Positions 1 through 8,329 of a stretch of DNA of 64,000 nt are shown here, one piece after another. The stretch's first letter is position 1; each line of letters starts with the position of its first letter. Origin of the DNA: JAGNRR01 sp965230665 (GTDB lineage Bacteria; Bacteroidota; Bacteroidia; Chitinophagales; Chitinophagaceae); the NCBI GenBank assembly GCA_965230665.1, contig CBDDLM010000004.1, positions 2,046,001 through 2,110,000 on the forward strand, in the 5' to 3' direction. A program made the translations under genes and the position numbers. The notes under the pieces are model-generated. The model ran no database searches. It was given only the letters and a program-made list of their open reading frames with translations, and had not been told where the DNA came from.

Positions 1-1365
1 GCTACTGGTAAACGTATTGGCAGTATTCCTGTTAGTAAGGCTGCTGATGTTGAAATTGCTGTAAAGAGTGCTAAGGCCGCTTTTGTAACTTGGAGTAAGA
101 CAAGTCCACAAGAACGTTTTCGTATAATGAATAGCATTGCCGATCGCATAGAAAGTAAGTTGGATGAACTTGCGTTGGCAGAAACTATTGATAATGGGAA
201 ACCACTCAAGTTGAGCAAGCGTGTCGATATTCCTAGGGCATCTGATAATTTTAGATTCTTCGCGACGAGTATTATGCACTATGCTTCGGAAAGCCATATT
301 ATGGAAGATCAAGCTGTAAACTATACGATGCGTCAACCTATTGGCGTAGTAGGTTGTATCTCACCTTGGAATCTACCCTTGTATTTATTTACTTGGAAGA
401 TAGCTCCTGCGATAGCAGCAGGCAACTGCGTGATTGCCAAACCAAGCGAGGTGACTCCTGTTACAGCTTACCTGCTAAGTCAAATCTGTGAAGAGGCAGG
501 TCTACCCAAAGGGGTACTTAATATTTTACATGGTGATGGAATACAGTGCGGTAGTGAAATCGTTAAACATAAGGACATAAAAGCGATATCCTTTACGGGT
601 AGTACTCGTGCAGGGGCCCATATAGCTTCAATAGCGGGACCGTTGTTTAAGAAGTTGTCCTTAGAACTTGGAGGCAAAAATCCAACCTTGGTTTTTGCAG
701 ATTGTAATTGGGATAAAATGATGAAAACAATTGTTCATTCTTCATTTGCAAATCAAGGCCAGATATGTTTATGTGGTAGTCGTATCCTAGTTGAGGCTTC
801 TGTGTATGAACGATTTAGGAAAGAATTTGTAGAGCGTGCCTCTAAATTGCAAATTGGTGATCCTTTGGATGATAAAACACAACAAGGAGCGGTGGTTAGT
901 AAACTTCATTTTGATAAAGTAATGGGCTGTATTGAATTGGCAAAAGAGGAAGGCGGATCTATTTTATTAGGTGGTGAAGCTGTTCGTCTAGATGGAGAAC
1001 ATAAGGATGGCTTATTCATTGCGCCGACTATTATTGAGAACTTAGGTCCAAACTGTAGAACGAACCAAGAGGAGATCTTTGGCCCAGTTGTTACGATCCA
1101 GAAGTTTGAAACTGAGGAAGAAGCATTAGAACTTGCTAATGCGACAGAGTATGGCTTAGCCTGTTCAATTTGGACACAGGATGTAAGTCGAGCGCAGCGC
1201 GTGGCTAATCGAATAGAAAGCGGAATTGTTTGGGTGAACTGTTGGTTGTTACGTGACTTAAGAACGCCCTTCGGAGGGATGAAGAACAGTGGTGTTGGTA
1301 GAGAAGGAGGGTGGAACGCGCTCAACTTTTTTACAGAGACAAAAAACGTTTGTATCCAAATATAG
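1..1365 (+). CDS. aldehyde dehydrogenase, ALDH8 / 2-aminomuconic semialdehyde dehydrogenase-like (5' end missing)
   Basis: NAD(P)-dependent aldehyde dehydrogenase. The reading frame is open from base 1, so the N-terminus lies outside the window; the ATG at 127 is internal. Counting from that ATG, the general-base segment ELGGKNP has its Glu near residue 180 and the active-site segment ANQGQICLCGSR places the nucleophile at Cys214. The VNCWLLRDL and PFGGMKNSGVGREG stretches near the C-terminus resemble ALDH8A1 and bacterial aminomuconate/hydroxymuconate semialdehyde dehydrogenases more than ALDH2 types. A role in kynurenine/tryptophan breakdown is inferred; no other pathway gene is visible, although neighbours upstream are cut off. 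Stops 11 bases before the acetyltransferase gene, so probably co-transcribed with it. Confidence 0.85.
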   Translation, partial: ATGKRIGSIPVSKAADVEIAVKSAKAAFVTWSKTSPQERFRIMNSIADRIESKLDELALAETIDNGKPLKLSKRVDIPRASDNFRFFATSIMHYASESHIMEDQAVNYTMRQPIGVVGCISPWNLPLYLFTWKIAPAIAAGNCVIAKPSEVTPVTAYLLSQICEEAGLPKGVLNILHGDGIQCGSEIVKHKDIKAISFTGSTRAGAHIASIAGPLFKKLSLELGGKNPTLVFADCNWDKMMKTIVHSSFANQGQICLCGSRILVEASVYERFRKEFVERASKLQIGDPLDDKTQQGAVVSKLHFDKVMGCIELAKEEGGSILLGGEAVRLDGEHKDGLFIAPTIIENLGPNCRTNQEEIFGPVVTIQKFETEEEALELANATEYGLACSIWTQDVSRAQRVANRIESGIVWVNCWLLRDLRTPFGGMKNSGVGREGGWNALNFFTETKNVCIQI

Positions 1366-1376
1366 ATATTGATAGT

Positions 1377-1898
1377 ATGCAGACTAAAATAATTCGTGCT
1401 ACAAGTGAACACACAAAGCTCCTATCAAATTTGGGTGCTACAACGTTTGATCAAACATTTCGAGGAACTTGTACGGATAAAGATTTGGAAGGCGTACTTC
1501 AGGAGTATTATAATGAAGAACAAGTAGCTCAAGAACTTGAAGATGCTCAGGATTATTTTTTTATCTTATTTCAAGACCAGATGGCAGTGGGCTATGCCCG
1601 TATTCATTTAGGCCGAGAACCAGAGAAGCACTTTGCAAATAAAAGATCAGTCGAGCTAATGCGAATTTATTTTCTACAGGACTTTCACGGTATGGGCTTG
1701 GCTAATCAGTTATTACAGTTTTGTTTGGATTTTCTGAAGAATAAAGGATTTGAACAAGTGTACCTTAGTGTTTGGGAACATAACCATAGAGCAATGGCAT
1801 TTTACAAAAAGCATGGCTTTGTTGATTCCCGAATCAAGAACCCATTTCCTTTGGGAGAGACGCCACAAATGGACTATTGGTTTCTTAAAGAACTGTAG
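1377..1898 (+). CDS. GNAT family N-acetyltransferase
   Basis: A 173-residue cytoplasmic acetyltransferase of the GNAT fold, expected to move an acetyl group from acetyl-CoA to an unknown amine. The acetyl-CoA loop is visible as DFHGMGLANQLL, followed by a beta-strand/helix pair (YLSVWEHNHRAMAFYKKHGF) that is the usual motif B with the tyrosine preceding KKHGF. I start it at ATG 1377, 11 bases after the dehydrogenase stop, because the open frame continues upstream only as overlap with that gene. Substrate cannot be read from sequence. It probably shares a transcript with the dehydrogenase and the secreted protein that follows. Confidence 0.85.
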   Translation: MQTKIIRATSEHTKLLSNLGATTFDQTFRGTCTDKDLEGVLQEYYNEEQVAQELEDAQDYFFILFQDQMAVGYARIHLGREPEKHFANKRSVELMRIYFLQDFHGMGLANQLLQFCLDFLKNKGFEQVYLSVWEHNHRAMAFYKKHGFVDSRIKNPFPLGETPQMDYWFLKEL

Positions 1899-1935
1899 GA
1901 TTTCATTAACCAAGGAATTTGTTACTTTAGCACCA

Positions 1936-2775
1936 ATGCGATTTTTAATAACTCTACTTTTTTGCACCTTTACATCATTTGTAAACGCCCAATATGCCTT
2001 CGAAATTGAAGTGGACTATAGTGCACGAATCGGTAATACGGATAATTTTTCAGTAAGTGGCAATCTAATAAAAGGAAAGATAGAAAAGGGAAAGAAGTAT
2101 TACCTAACAACGGGTGCCGAACTTAAGGTTATGAACTTGATGTCTGCTAAAACTACAACTTCTGTGGATAGAGCGTTGGCACCGCAAAAAGTAAGTCTAG
2201 GATTGGAGTGTAAGAATTTTCAACCGAAACAAAATGTTGTTCTCAAGGGAATTGCTACACAACCTTCTTATGGAGGTGAAATCGTTAAGAGCTATAAGGA
2301 TAAAGTGCCAGAGGGCATGATGCAAGTTAAAATAAATGGCATGCTGTTTAAAGCTAAACAAATTTCAGTGCCCATTAGAACGAAGTTGGGTGATGTATTA
2401 GATATGTTTTTTAAAACCAAAGCAGGAGCTGTTTTTTGGTTGCAAATTGGAAACTTGAGTAAAGTTGAACAAGTACCAATGCGAGTTGTATCAGATTCTA
2501 CTTTAGTCAATACCGAAAAACCATATTGTAAAATAGTATTCATGCCTGATGGTTTTTTGCCAACGCAGTTACCCAATAACTATAAAGGTTATGAAGACAA
2601 ATTTGGGAAGTCGAGTGTTTTGATCACTAGACTTAAGAAATTTACGTTCCAAGCTACCTTGGAGTTTGGTGGACGGCTAAGGCCGAATGCGAATATTTTA
2701 GAAGAAAATCCAACAGCAGGTGCCCTTAAACTTACAAATGGTCGCGTAGATAAAATTATCTGGGAAGAACATTAA
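1936..2775 (+). CDS. secreted protein with translation-factor-domain-2-like beta-barrel segment
   Basis: A 279-residue exported protein: residues 1-19 are a signal peptide ending VNAQ, so the mature form is periplasmic or surface exposed. The ATG at 1936 is chosen because the signal peptide begins exactly there; the longer open frame overlaps the acetyltransferase. Residues about 20-100 (FEIEVDYSARIGN...VSGNLIKGKIEKGKKY, then a GLEC...KGIA end) follow the strand pattern of EF-Tu domain 2 (bipartite IExV, GRGTVVxGRIExGxV, GDNVGLLLRGI). That resemblance is by eye and unproven. The C-terminal half has no motif I recognise. Its function is unknown. Confidence 0.7.
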   Translation: MRFLITLLFCTFTSFVNAQYAFEIEVDYSARIGNTDNFSVSGNLIKGKIEKGKKYYLTTGAELKVMNLMSAKTTTSVDRALAPQKVSLGLECKNFQPKQNVVLKGIATQPSYGGEIVKSYKDKVPEGMMQVKINGMLFKAKQISVPIRTKLGDVLDMFFKTKAGAVFWLQIGNLSKVEQVPMRVVSDSTLVNTEKPYCKIVFMPDGFLPTQLPNNYKGYEDKFGKSSVLITRLKKFTFQATLEFGGRLRPNANILEENPTAGALKLTNGRVDKIIWEEH

Positions 2776-2800
2776 GATTGCAATAGATAGATGTTTAAAC

Positions 2801-2833
2801 AAAAATGCCACTGACGTAAATCAGCGGCATTTC
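2801..2833 (-). terminator. intrinsic terminator of the PDZ gene
   Basis: Stem of about 11 bp (AAATGCC.CTGA pairing with TCAG.GGCATTT, loop CGTAAA) between two convergent genes. Read on the minus strand the single mismatch becomes a G-U pair and the stem is followed by a T-run, so it fits the minus-strand gene best; it may also slow the plus-strand transcript. Confidence 0.75.
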
Positions 2834-2868
2834 TGCAACTATGAACAGATTAGTTAAAGAACTCAACC

Positions 2869-3834
2869 CTAAAATTGAGCTCTCTTTTTTGCTCGTGGTA
2901 AGACCACGGGCAAACTCTTAATGGCTCCAGCTCGCTGAACACCAATGTACATTTTCTTATTGCCCTTGTTACGAGCTATTTCTCTTTGTAGTTCACTCAA
3001 ACTAGAAACCTCTTCTCCCTCAATTGTTTTGATCTCATCTCCCTTTTGAATGCCCGCTTTATCCGCTGCACCATTAGGTTGGACACTGAGTACTTCAATA
3101 CCATCCTCACTTTCTTCTACTTCAATACCTAATTTAGGTTTTGCAGAACTGCTGGAAAAAACTCTAAAATTCCCGTTGGGCATATCAAACATTTTTTCGA
3201 TATTTTCAAAAGGCATAGAGAATGAGTTACCTCGACGCCATGCTGTTTTAGGAGATTTAGGTGCTTCTAAGGTTGCCATAAGATTATCTGCACGTCCATT
3301 ACGTTCTATTTGAATCTTAATCTCATCACCTTTATCGTATTCAGAAATCTTTTTTACTAAATCTTGGCTGGACTGAATGTTCTCCTCATCTACGGCGATA
3401 ATAATATCTCCTTTTTTTAGACCTGCTTTGTCAGCAGCAGATCCCTCTACTACATCTTGAATTTCCGCACCAGGTTGAGCATCTTGTGTCCTAACACCAA
3501 GCATGGCTTTGCGCTTAACGCCAAACATGCGTGATTTAGGCGCAAAAGGAGTATCCATATTATCGAAATCAAATTTGAAATCATGTTGCTCACCAATTGT
3601 ATTCTTCTTAATGATCTTTACTTCCGTATCCGCATTTATTTCAGAAACTTTTTTTCCATCTACATAAAGTTTTCCGTCTTTTATTTCAATAGTGGTTTTG
3701 CTCTCATTGTTCTTGTCATCTAGAATGATGCTTTGTTTACGTACGATAACGTCTTCATTGGCTGATTGTGCGAAAGATTGCGTCGTATAACAAATACATA
3801 TTACACTAGCCAGTACAAGTAATAATTGTTTCAT
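2869..3834 (-). CDS. periplasmic protein with two PDZ domains
   Basis: A 321-residue exported protein, signal peptide residues 1-23 (ending SFAQ). After an acidic/lysine-rich linker it has two PDZ domains, about residues 110-192 (MLGVRTQ...GSAADKAGLKKGDIIIAVD) and 233-312 (KLGIEVE...GAADKAGIQKGDEIKTIEG). There is no trypsin-like protease domain with a His-Asp-Ser triad, so this is not a DegP/HtrA enzyme; it looks like an adaptor or substrate-sensing protein. The start at 3834 is the one that opens the signal peptide. Upstream on the minus strand a TAGATTTG box at 3858-3865 matches the -7 element, without a clear -33. Partner is unknown. Confidence 0.85.
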   Translation of the reverse strand: MKQLLLVLASVICICYTTQSFAQSANEDVIVRKQSIILDDKNNESKTTIEIKDGKLYVDGKKVSEINADTEVKIIKKNTIGEQHDFKFDFDNMDTPFAPKSRMFGVKRKAMLGVRTQDAQPGAEIQDVVEGSAADKAGLKKGDIIIAVDEENIQSSQDLVKKISEYDKGDEIKIQIERNGRADNLMATLEAPKSPKTAWRRGNSFSMPFENIEKMFDMPNGNFRVFSSSSAKPKLGIEVEESEDGIEVLSVQPNGAADKAGIQKGDEIKTIEGEEVSSLSELQREIARNKGNKKMYIGVQRAGAIKSLPVVLPRAKKRAQF

Positions 3835-3930
3835 GATAATTTTTTTAGTTCTGCGAACAAATCTATCTATATACATCCGGTGACGCATAAGTCGCTCCGT
3901 TAAAAGTGACCTAAGTTTGTGTTAAAAAGA

Positions 3931-3961
3931 AAAGAGTGAAGAGGGCTATCCCCTTCACTCA
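3931..3961 (-). terminator. intrinsic terminator of the DUF2752/DUF4190 operon
   Basis: GAGTGAAG(A)GGG pairs with CCCCTTCACTC around the loop CTAT; the minus strand continues into a T-rich tail. It closes the three-gene minus-strand operon just before the PDZ gene. Confidence 0.75.
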
Positions 3962-3987
3962 AAACAAACTTAGTATTAGTAATCGCT

Positions 3988-4344
3988 TTATCTTAAATCC
4001 TCAAAGGCATCTATAATATCCTGTGGGTTACCAGTAAATAAAGCGGTTCCAAACATGATCAATATAAAAATAAAATATACCGTCATCAAAGCTGAGAGTA
4101 TCACGCCAATAATGGCACATACTTTTCCCGCTTTTAGATTTTTTAAACTCCCTTGAGTAAAGGACATGGGATCGGTATTATAGGTAGCTTGGTCTTTGCT
4201 CGCCAGCACTAAGGCAATAATACCCATTACGAGTCCAGGTAAACCATAAAAGCAGCAGCCTAATATTGATAGGATACCAAGTACTAATACCGCGGTAGAA
4301 TTTTTAAGAGGAACTTGTTGGTTCATGTTTAGTTGATCGTTCAT
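3988..4344 (-). CDS. DUF4190-like membrane protein (CCC-motif family)
   Basis: A 118-residue integral membrane protein with two hydrophobic helix regions: STAVLVLGILSILGCCFYG leading into GLVMGIIALVLASKD, and AGKVCAIIGVILSALMTVY. This is the layout of the Bacteroidota CCC-motif membrane proteins, here with CCF in place of the three cysteines. The start at 4344 removes an upstream extension that overlaps the paralogue. It is the last gene of a minus-strand operon, 11 bases after its paralogue. Function is unknown for the family. Confidence 0.75.
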   Translation of the reverse strand: MNDQLNMNQQVPLKNSTAVLVLGILSILGCCFYGLPGLVMGIIALVLASKDQATYNTDPMSFTQGSLKNLKAGKVCAIIGVILSALMTVYFIFILIMFGTALFTGNPQDIIDAFEDLR

Positions 4345-4355
4345 AAATGTATAGT

Positions 4356-4694
4356 TTAACTGTATTGTGTAATTATAGTGATAAAGATAATCACGGCAAG
4401 GATAAATACAGAACCTAATATTAAACCAAGAAGCGAGCAAATTCTTCCTGCTTTAGAACTATTGATGCTTTCTGCTGTATAAGCATTTTCATTTAATTCC
4501 AATAGCCTTTTATCTTTTTGGGCGAGGTAAAAACCTATACCACCTAATATCACACCTAGTATGCCATACCCTATACAGAGCACCAATGATAAGATGCCTA
4601 GCACCAATGAGGCGGTTGCATTTGGTAGGGAAATTTGTCCAGCGCTTGAATGAAATGTTTCTGGGGTAAGTATATCTTTAGGTTGGGTATCCAT
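4356..4694 (-). CDS. DUF4190-like membrane protein, paralogue
   Basis: A 112-residue membrane protein related to the next gene: LPNATASLVLGILSLVLCIGYG, then a short loop with YLAQKDKR, then SKAGRICSLLGLILGSV. The same order of a hydrophobic hairpin, K/D-rich loop and second hydrophobic segment shows that the two arose by tandem duplication. The cysteine cluster is reduced to a single Cys. Its start overlaps the end of the DUF2752 gene by 17 bases, so translation is probably coupled. Function is unknown. Confidence 0.75.
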   Translation of the reverse strand: MDTQPKDILTPETFHSSAGQISLPNATASLVLGILSLVLCIGYGILGVILGGIGFYLAQKDKRLLELNENAYTAESINSSKAGRICSLLGLILGSVFILAVIIFITIITQYS

Positions 4695-4977
4695 AGAATA
4701 TTTTATAAATATAGTTTATTACGATAATTATTGCACAAAGAGTAAAAATGTATTGGATCACACGTGCTCCATGTTTGAACTTAAAAATTAGATGTGCAAT
4801 AAGTACGATCCATAATATGATCAGAGGAAGTGTAGCAGGGTACATCTTAAAGCTTTCAATAATTTTACCTTCTGTTAAGAGAATGATACTTCTTTGAAAA
4901 CCGCAACCAAAACATTCAAGGCCAAAATGTTTCTTAAAAGGACAATCAAATAGATAGTCGGAAAGCGTCAACCACAT
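4678..4977 (-). CDS. DUF2752 family membrane protein
   Basis: A 99-residue protein that opens with the DUF2752 signature CPFKKHFGLECFGCGFQRS, carrying cysteines in the pattern C-x8-C-x2-C, followed by a MYPATLP turn and two membrane segments. In Bacteroidota this family is often found beside CCC-motif/DUF4190-like genes, as here, which suggests that the three proteins work together in the membrane. It is the first gene of the operon. No biochemical role is known to me. Confidence 0.85.
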   Translation of the reverse strand: MWLTLSDYLFDCPFKKHFGLECFGCGFQRSIILLTEGKIIESFKMYPATLPLIILWIVLIAHLIFKFKHGARVIQYIFTLCAIIIVINYIYKIFYGYPT

Positions 4978-5034
4978 ATTTTGGAGATTTTAATCGTCCG
5001 TTGTCGAAGAGGCCTATTGCTATTCCTTTTCAAA

Positions 5035-6513
5035 TTAATAGGCCTTAGCAAACAGAACGCGTTCCTTACTGGGTTGGCCAGATAAAATGCACGTACCTGT
5101 TTCTTGTTTATTGTTCAGTGGGATACATCGAATCGTGGCCTTCGTTTTTTGTTTTATTTGTTCTTCTGTTTCACTAGTTCCGTCCCAGTGTGCACTTACA
5201 AAACCACCCTTCTTCTCAATGAGCTCTTCAAATTCTTCCCAACTATTGGCTTCACGAATATTCTCGTCTCTAAAAGTTTGCGCTCTAGTATAAATATTCT
5301 TTTGGATATTATCCAGCAGGTCATAGATATAGTCAACTGCTTGGTCAATCTCTTTACTTTCTTTTTCTCCTGTATCTCGACGGGCAATTTCAATCAAATT
5401 ATTGGCCAAGTCGCGCTCTCCAATTGTTACTCGAACGGGAACGCCTTTTAATTCGTACTCGGCGAATTTAAAACCTGGTCGCACATTATCGGCATCATCA
5501 ATTTTTACTTGAATCCCTTTTGTTTTTAATTCTTGTTGAATCTTTTGGGCTAGATCTAATACTTTTTTGCGACCTTCATCAGTTTTAGTAATTGGTACAA
5601 TAACAACAGGGTATGGAGCTAGTTTAGGTGGTAAAACAAGACCTTTATCATCACTGTGGGCCATGATAAGAGCGCCTATAAGCCTCGTGCTCACACCCCA
5701 AGATGTAGCCCAAACATGTTCTTCCTTATTTTCACTATTTAAGTATTTTACATCAAATGCTTTCGCAAAATTCTGACCTAGGAAATGAGAAGTCCCAGCC
5801 TGTAAGGCCTTACCGTCTTGCATAAGCGCTTCTATGCAATAGGTATCTTCAGCACCAGCAAATCGCTCACTTTCCGATTTTAAACCTTGAATTACAGGTA
5901 ATGCCATCCACTCTTCCGCGAATTTGGCATAGACATCAATCATTTGTTCCGTCTCTTCAATAGCCTCTTTCTTAGTCGCATGAGCGGTATGTCCTTCTTG
6001 CCACAAGAATTCGGCAGTTCGCAAAAACAATCGAGTTCGCATCTCCCAACGTACTACATTGGCCCATTGATTGATTAAAATTGGTAAATCTCGATACGAT
6101 TGAATCCAGTTTTTATATGAATTCCAAATAATGGCTTCAGAAGTCGGACGTACAACGAGCTCTTCTTCGAGTTTTGCATTAGGGTCTACAATTAATTTAC
6201 CCTCTTTACTTGGATCATTCTTTAAACGATAATGTGTTACCACGGCGCACTCCTTTGCAAAGCCCTCTGCATTCTTTTCTTCGGCCTCAAAAAGACTTTT
6301 GGGAACGAAAATGGGAAAATAGGCATTTACATGGCCAGTATCTTTGAACATAGCGTCTAGGGCATTCCGCATATTCTCCCAAATAGCGTAGCCATATGGC
6401 TTTATGATCATGCAACCTCTTACAGCACTGTGATCTGCCAATCCAGCCTTTACAATGATATCATTATACCAATCGCTGTAATTTTCGGCTCTTGAGGTGA
6501 TTCCTTTCGACAT
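5035..6513 (-). CDS. proS: prolyl-tRNA synthetase (short, archaeal/eukaryotic-like type)
   Basis: Class II aminoacyl-tRNA synthetase charging tRNA-Pro in the cytoplasm. At 492 residues it has the short ProRS form: catalytic core with motif 2 (VVRWEMRTRLFLRTAEFLW) and motif 3 (ATSWGVSTRLIGALIMAH), anticodon-binding domain (PVVIVPI...GVPVRVTIGERD), then the C-terminal zinc-type domain ending in AKAY as in archaeal and eukaryotic enzymes. It lacks the YbaK-like editing insertion of the long bacterial form. The ATG at 6513 opens the usual N-terminal segment. It is transcribed as a single gene, on the same strand as the small membrane operon 57 bases downstream. Confidence 0.95.
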   Translation of the reverse strand: MSKGITSRAENYSDWYNDIIVKAGLADHSAVRGCMIIKPYGYAIWENMRNALDAMFKDTGHVNAYFPIFVPKSLFEAEEKNAEGFAKECAVVTHYRLKNDPSKEGKLIVDPNAKLEEELVVRPTSEAIIWNSYKNWIQSYRDLPILINQWANVVRWEMRTRLFLRTAEFLWQEGHTAHATKKEAIEETEQMIDVYAKFAEEWMALPVIQGLKSESERFAGAEDTYCIEALMQDGKALQAGTSHFLGQNFAKAFDVKYLNSENKEEHVWATSWGVSTRLIGALIMAHSDDKGLVLPPKLAPYPVVIVPITKTDEGRKKVLDLAQKIQQELKTKGIQVKIDDADNVRPGFKFAEYELKGVPVRVTIGERDLANNLIEIARRDTGEKESKEIDQAVDYIYDLLDNIQKNIYTRAQTFRDENIREANSWEEFEELIEKKGGFVSAHWDGTSETEEQIKQKTKATIRCIPLNNKQETGTCILSGQPSKERVLFAKAY

Positions 6514-6744
6514 ATTTCGTTTGCAAAATGATTAAGAGTCAAAATAAAACTTTTTTACCCTATTAATTAAACTTTTTCCACAGAAAAGAGTCTTTAAATC
6601 ACTAAACAAGTAATATAGAATAAAATGAAAGGAAAAAAATCACATCAAATCGGCTCAAATGCCTGTTTTAACAATTGTTTCAGCTCAGTAGATGTGAAAT
6701 GTATTACTTTAGTCCAAACCCAGAACCACAAAAATATTTTTACC

Positions 6745-8253
6745 ATGAAACGAATAATTACCTTATTGACGGCCATGTTTTTTTTGGCACCAATATCTCT
6801 TTTAGCGCAGAGTTATGATGATGTTTATGATACACCTACTGGTGATGAAGAAACATATGAGGAAAGATTAAGACGGAATAATCGAAATCAATCACGAGAT
6901 TATAATACAAATGACCGTTTTGATGATGAGATCGTTGATTATGATGACGATGATTATCATTATGCATCTCGAATTAGACGTTTTAGTCGTCCTGCATGGA
7001 ATTTCGGTTATTTTAATAGTTTTTACTGGGACCCATTTTGGTGGGGCGGTGGTTGGGGACAACCCGCAGCGTTTGTAGGTTGGGGCAACCCATTTTTTAA
7101 CCGAGGTTGGGGCTGGAATAACGGATTCAATCGTGGATGGAATGTACGTTTAGGCTGGGGCTGGAACAACTGGTGTTGGAACGGCGGTGGCTGGGGCTGG
7201 GGTGCACCTGGCTGGAACAACGGTTGGGGAAATGGTTGGAACGCCTGGGGCGGTGGCTGGGGTAACGGCTACTGTGGATTTAACTCTGGTTGGGGCTGGG
7301 GTGGAGCTGGCTGGAACAACGGCTGGGGCTGGAATAATGGATTTAATCGTGGTTGGGGCTGGAACAGAGCTTATAATAGAGGTTTTAATCAAGGATACTG
7401 GGCAGGCAGAAGTTCTAACTTTAGATATGGACCAAGAGGTTCTTGGAACACCAGAAGTAATAATACTCGCAGTTTGAATCGCAGAGGTAGGTTATCTCGT
7501 ACATATGGTGTAAATCGTAGTATGGATGCACGTAGTAATCGAGCGAATAACTCTAGCATTTCAGCCACAAGTCAAAGACGTAATATCGGCATCAATAGTG
7601 CAACTAGAAGTTCTGTGAGTGGTTCAAGATCAGCGAATAGCCGGTATAACAATCGAAGTATACAACCTAATCGGACACAATCCACACCAAATCGTAGTGC
7701 ACGCCCGAGTAGGACACAATCTTCACCTAATAGAAATAATCGTTCTTACTCACCAAATCGTAGTACTCGACCAAGTAGGACGCAATCTTCGCCGAGTAGA
7801 AATAATCGTTCTTATTCACCAAACCGTAGCACACGACCAAACAGGACGCAGTCTACACCAAGCAGAAGATCACGATCTTATTCACCAAGTCGTAGTACAC
7901 GTCCAAGTAGAACGCAGTCTACACCAAGCAGAAGGTCACGATCTTATTCACCAAGTCGTAGTTCACGCCCAAGTAGAACACAATCTACGCCAAGCAGAAG
8001 ATCACGATCTTATTCGCCCAGTCGCAGTTCACGTCCAAGTAGAACACAATCTACGCCAAGCAGAAGATCACGATCTTATTCACCAAGTCGTAGTTCACGC
8101 CCAAGTAGAACGCAGTCTATGCCTAGTAGAAGATCTCGATCATACTCAGCGCCAAGTCGCAGTAGCCGATCTAGTAGAAGCTATTCTCCTTCAAGAAGCC
8201 GCGGAGGCAGCAGATCATCTGGAAGTATGCGCAGTGGAGGACGACGCAGATAA
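6745..8253 (+). CDS. secreted low-complexity protein: acidic, Trp/Gly-rich and Arg/Ser-repeat regions
   Basis: A 502-residue exported protein of unknown function with three compositional blocks. A signal peptide (residues 1-21, ending LLAQ) is followed by an acidic D/Y/E-rich stretch, then a block of WGWNNGW/GFNRGW repeats, then an arginine-serine block with seven near-identical 22-residue units (core RTQSTPSRRSRSYSPSRSSRPS) and a basic Gly/Ser/Arg tail. The start at 6745 is where the signal peptide begins; an in-frame ATG at 6625 lies upstream of it. The RS block resembles eukaryotic SR proteins in composition only. The W/G block suggests an extracellular matrix, adhesive or polyanion-binding role, which is inference. 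A terminator follows directly. Confidence 0.8.
   Translation: MKRIITLLTAMFFLAPISLLAQSYDDVYDTPTGDEETYEERLRRNNRNQSRDYNTNDRFDDEIVDYDDDDYHYASRIRRFSRPAWNFGYFNSFYWDPFWWGGGWGQPAAFVGWGNPFFNRGWGWNNGFNRGWNVRLGWGWNNWCWNGGGWGWGAPGWNNGWGNGWNAWGGGWGNGYCGFNSGWGWGGAGWNNGWGWNNGFNRGWGWNRAYNRGFNQGYWAGRSSNFRYGPRGSWNTRSNNTRSLNRRGRLSRTYGVNRSMDARSNRANNSSISATSQRRNIGINSATRSSVSGSRSANSRYNNRSIQPNRTQSTPNRSARPSRTQSSPNRNNRSYSPNRSTRPSRTQSSPSRNNRSYSPNRSTRPNRTQSTPSRRSRSYSPSRSTRPSRTQSTPSRRSRSYSPSRSSRPSRTQSTPSRRSRSYSPSRSSRPSRTQSTPSRRSRSYSPSRSSRPSRTQSMPSRRSRSYSAPSRSSRSSRSYSPSRSRGGSRSSGSMRSGGRRR
7672..8160 (+). repeat. 66-bp in-frame tandem repeats coding for RS-rich units
   Basis: One short and seven full 66-base (22-codon) units inside the secreted RS-rich gene. 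The four central copies (about 7852-8114) differ by only a few, mostly silent, bases, whereas the first two full units carry an Asn-Asn variant. This pattern indicates recent expansion by unequal exchange or slippage. Confidence 0.85.
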
Positions 8254-8266
8254 AATAAGAAATAAA

Positions 8267-8297
8267 GAAGGCATCTATGGAGAGATGCCTTCGTTTT
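8267..8297 (+). terminator. intrinsic terminator
   Basis: Perfect 10-bp stem GAAGGCATCT/AGATGCCTTC with loop ATGGAG followed by GTTTT, placed 14 bases after the RS-repeat gene. Confidence 0.9.
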
Positions 8298-8329
8298 GAT
8301 CAACATAAATTTATAAATACACTTAAGCT

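Noticed and set aside
906..1412. 168-codon minus-strand open frame opposite the aldehyde dehydrogenase
   Set aside because: Antisense shadow; the plus strand holds all catalytic motifs.
6625..6744. Upstream ATG extending the RS-repeat protein by 40 residues
   Set aside because: It would place the signal peptide internally; the ATG at 6745 opens it.
7672..8160. Possible CRISPR array
   Set aside because: The repeats are contiguous 66-base coding units in one frame without unique spacers, and no cas genes are near.
7619..8299. Long open frame (+) of 226 codons overlapping the RS-repeat gene
   Set aside because: It is the alternate frame of the 66-base repeats; His/Val/Gln repeats arise from codon phase, it has no signal or start context, and the RS frame has the signal peptide.
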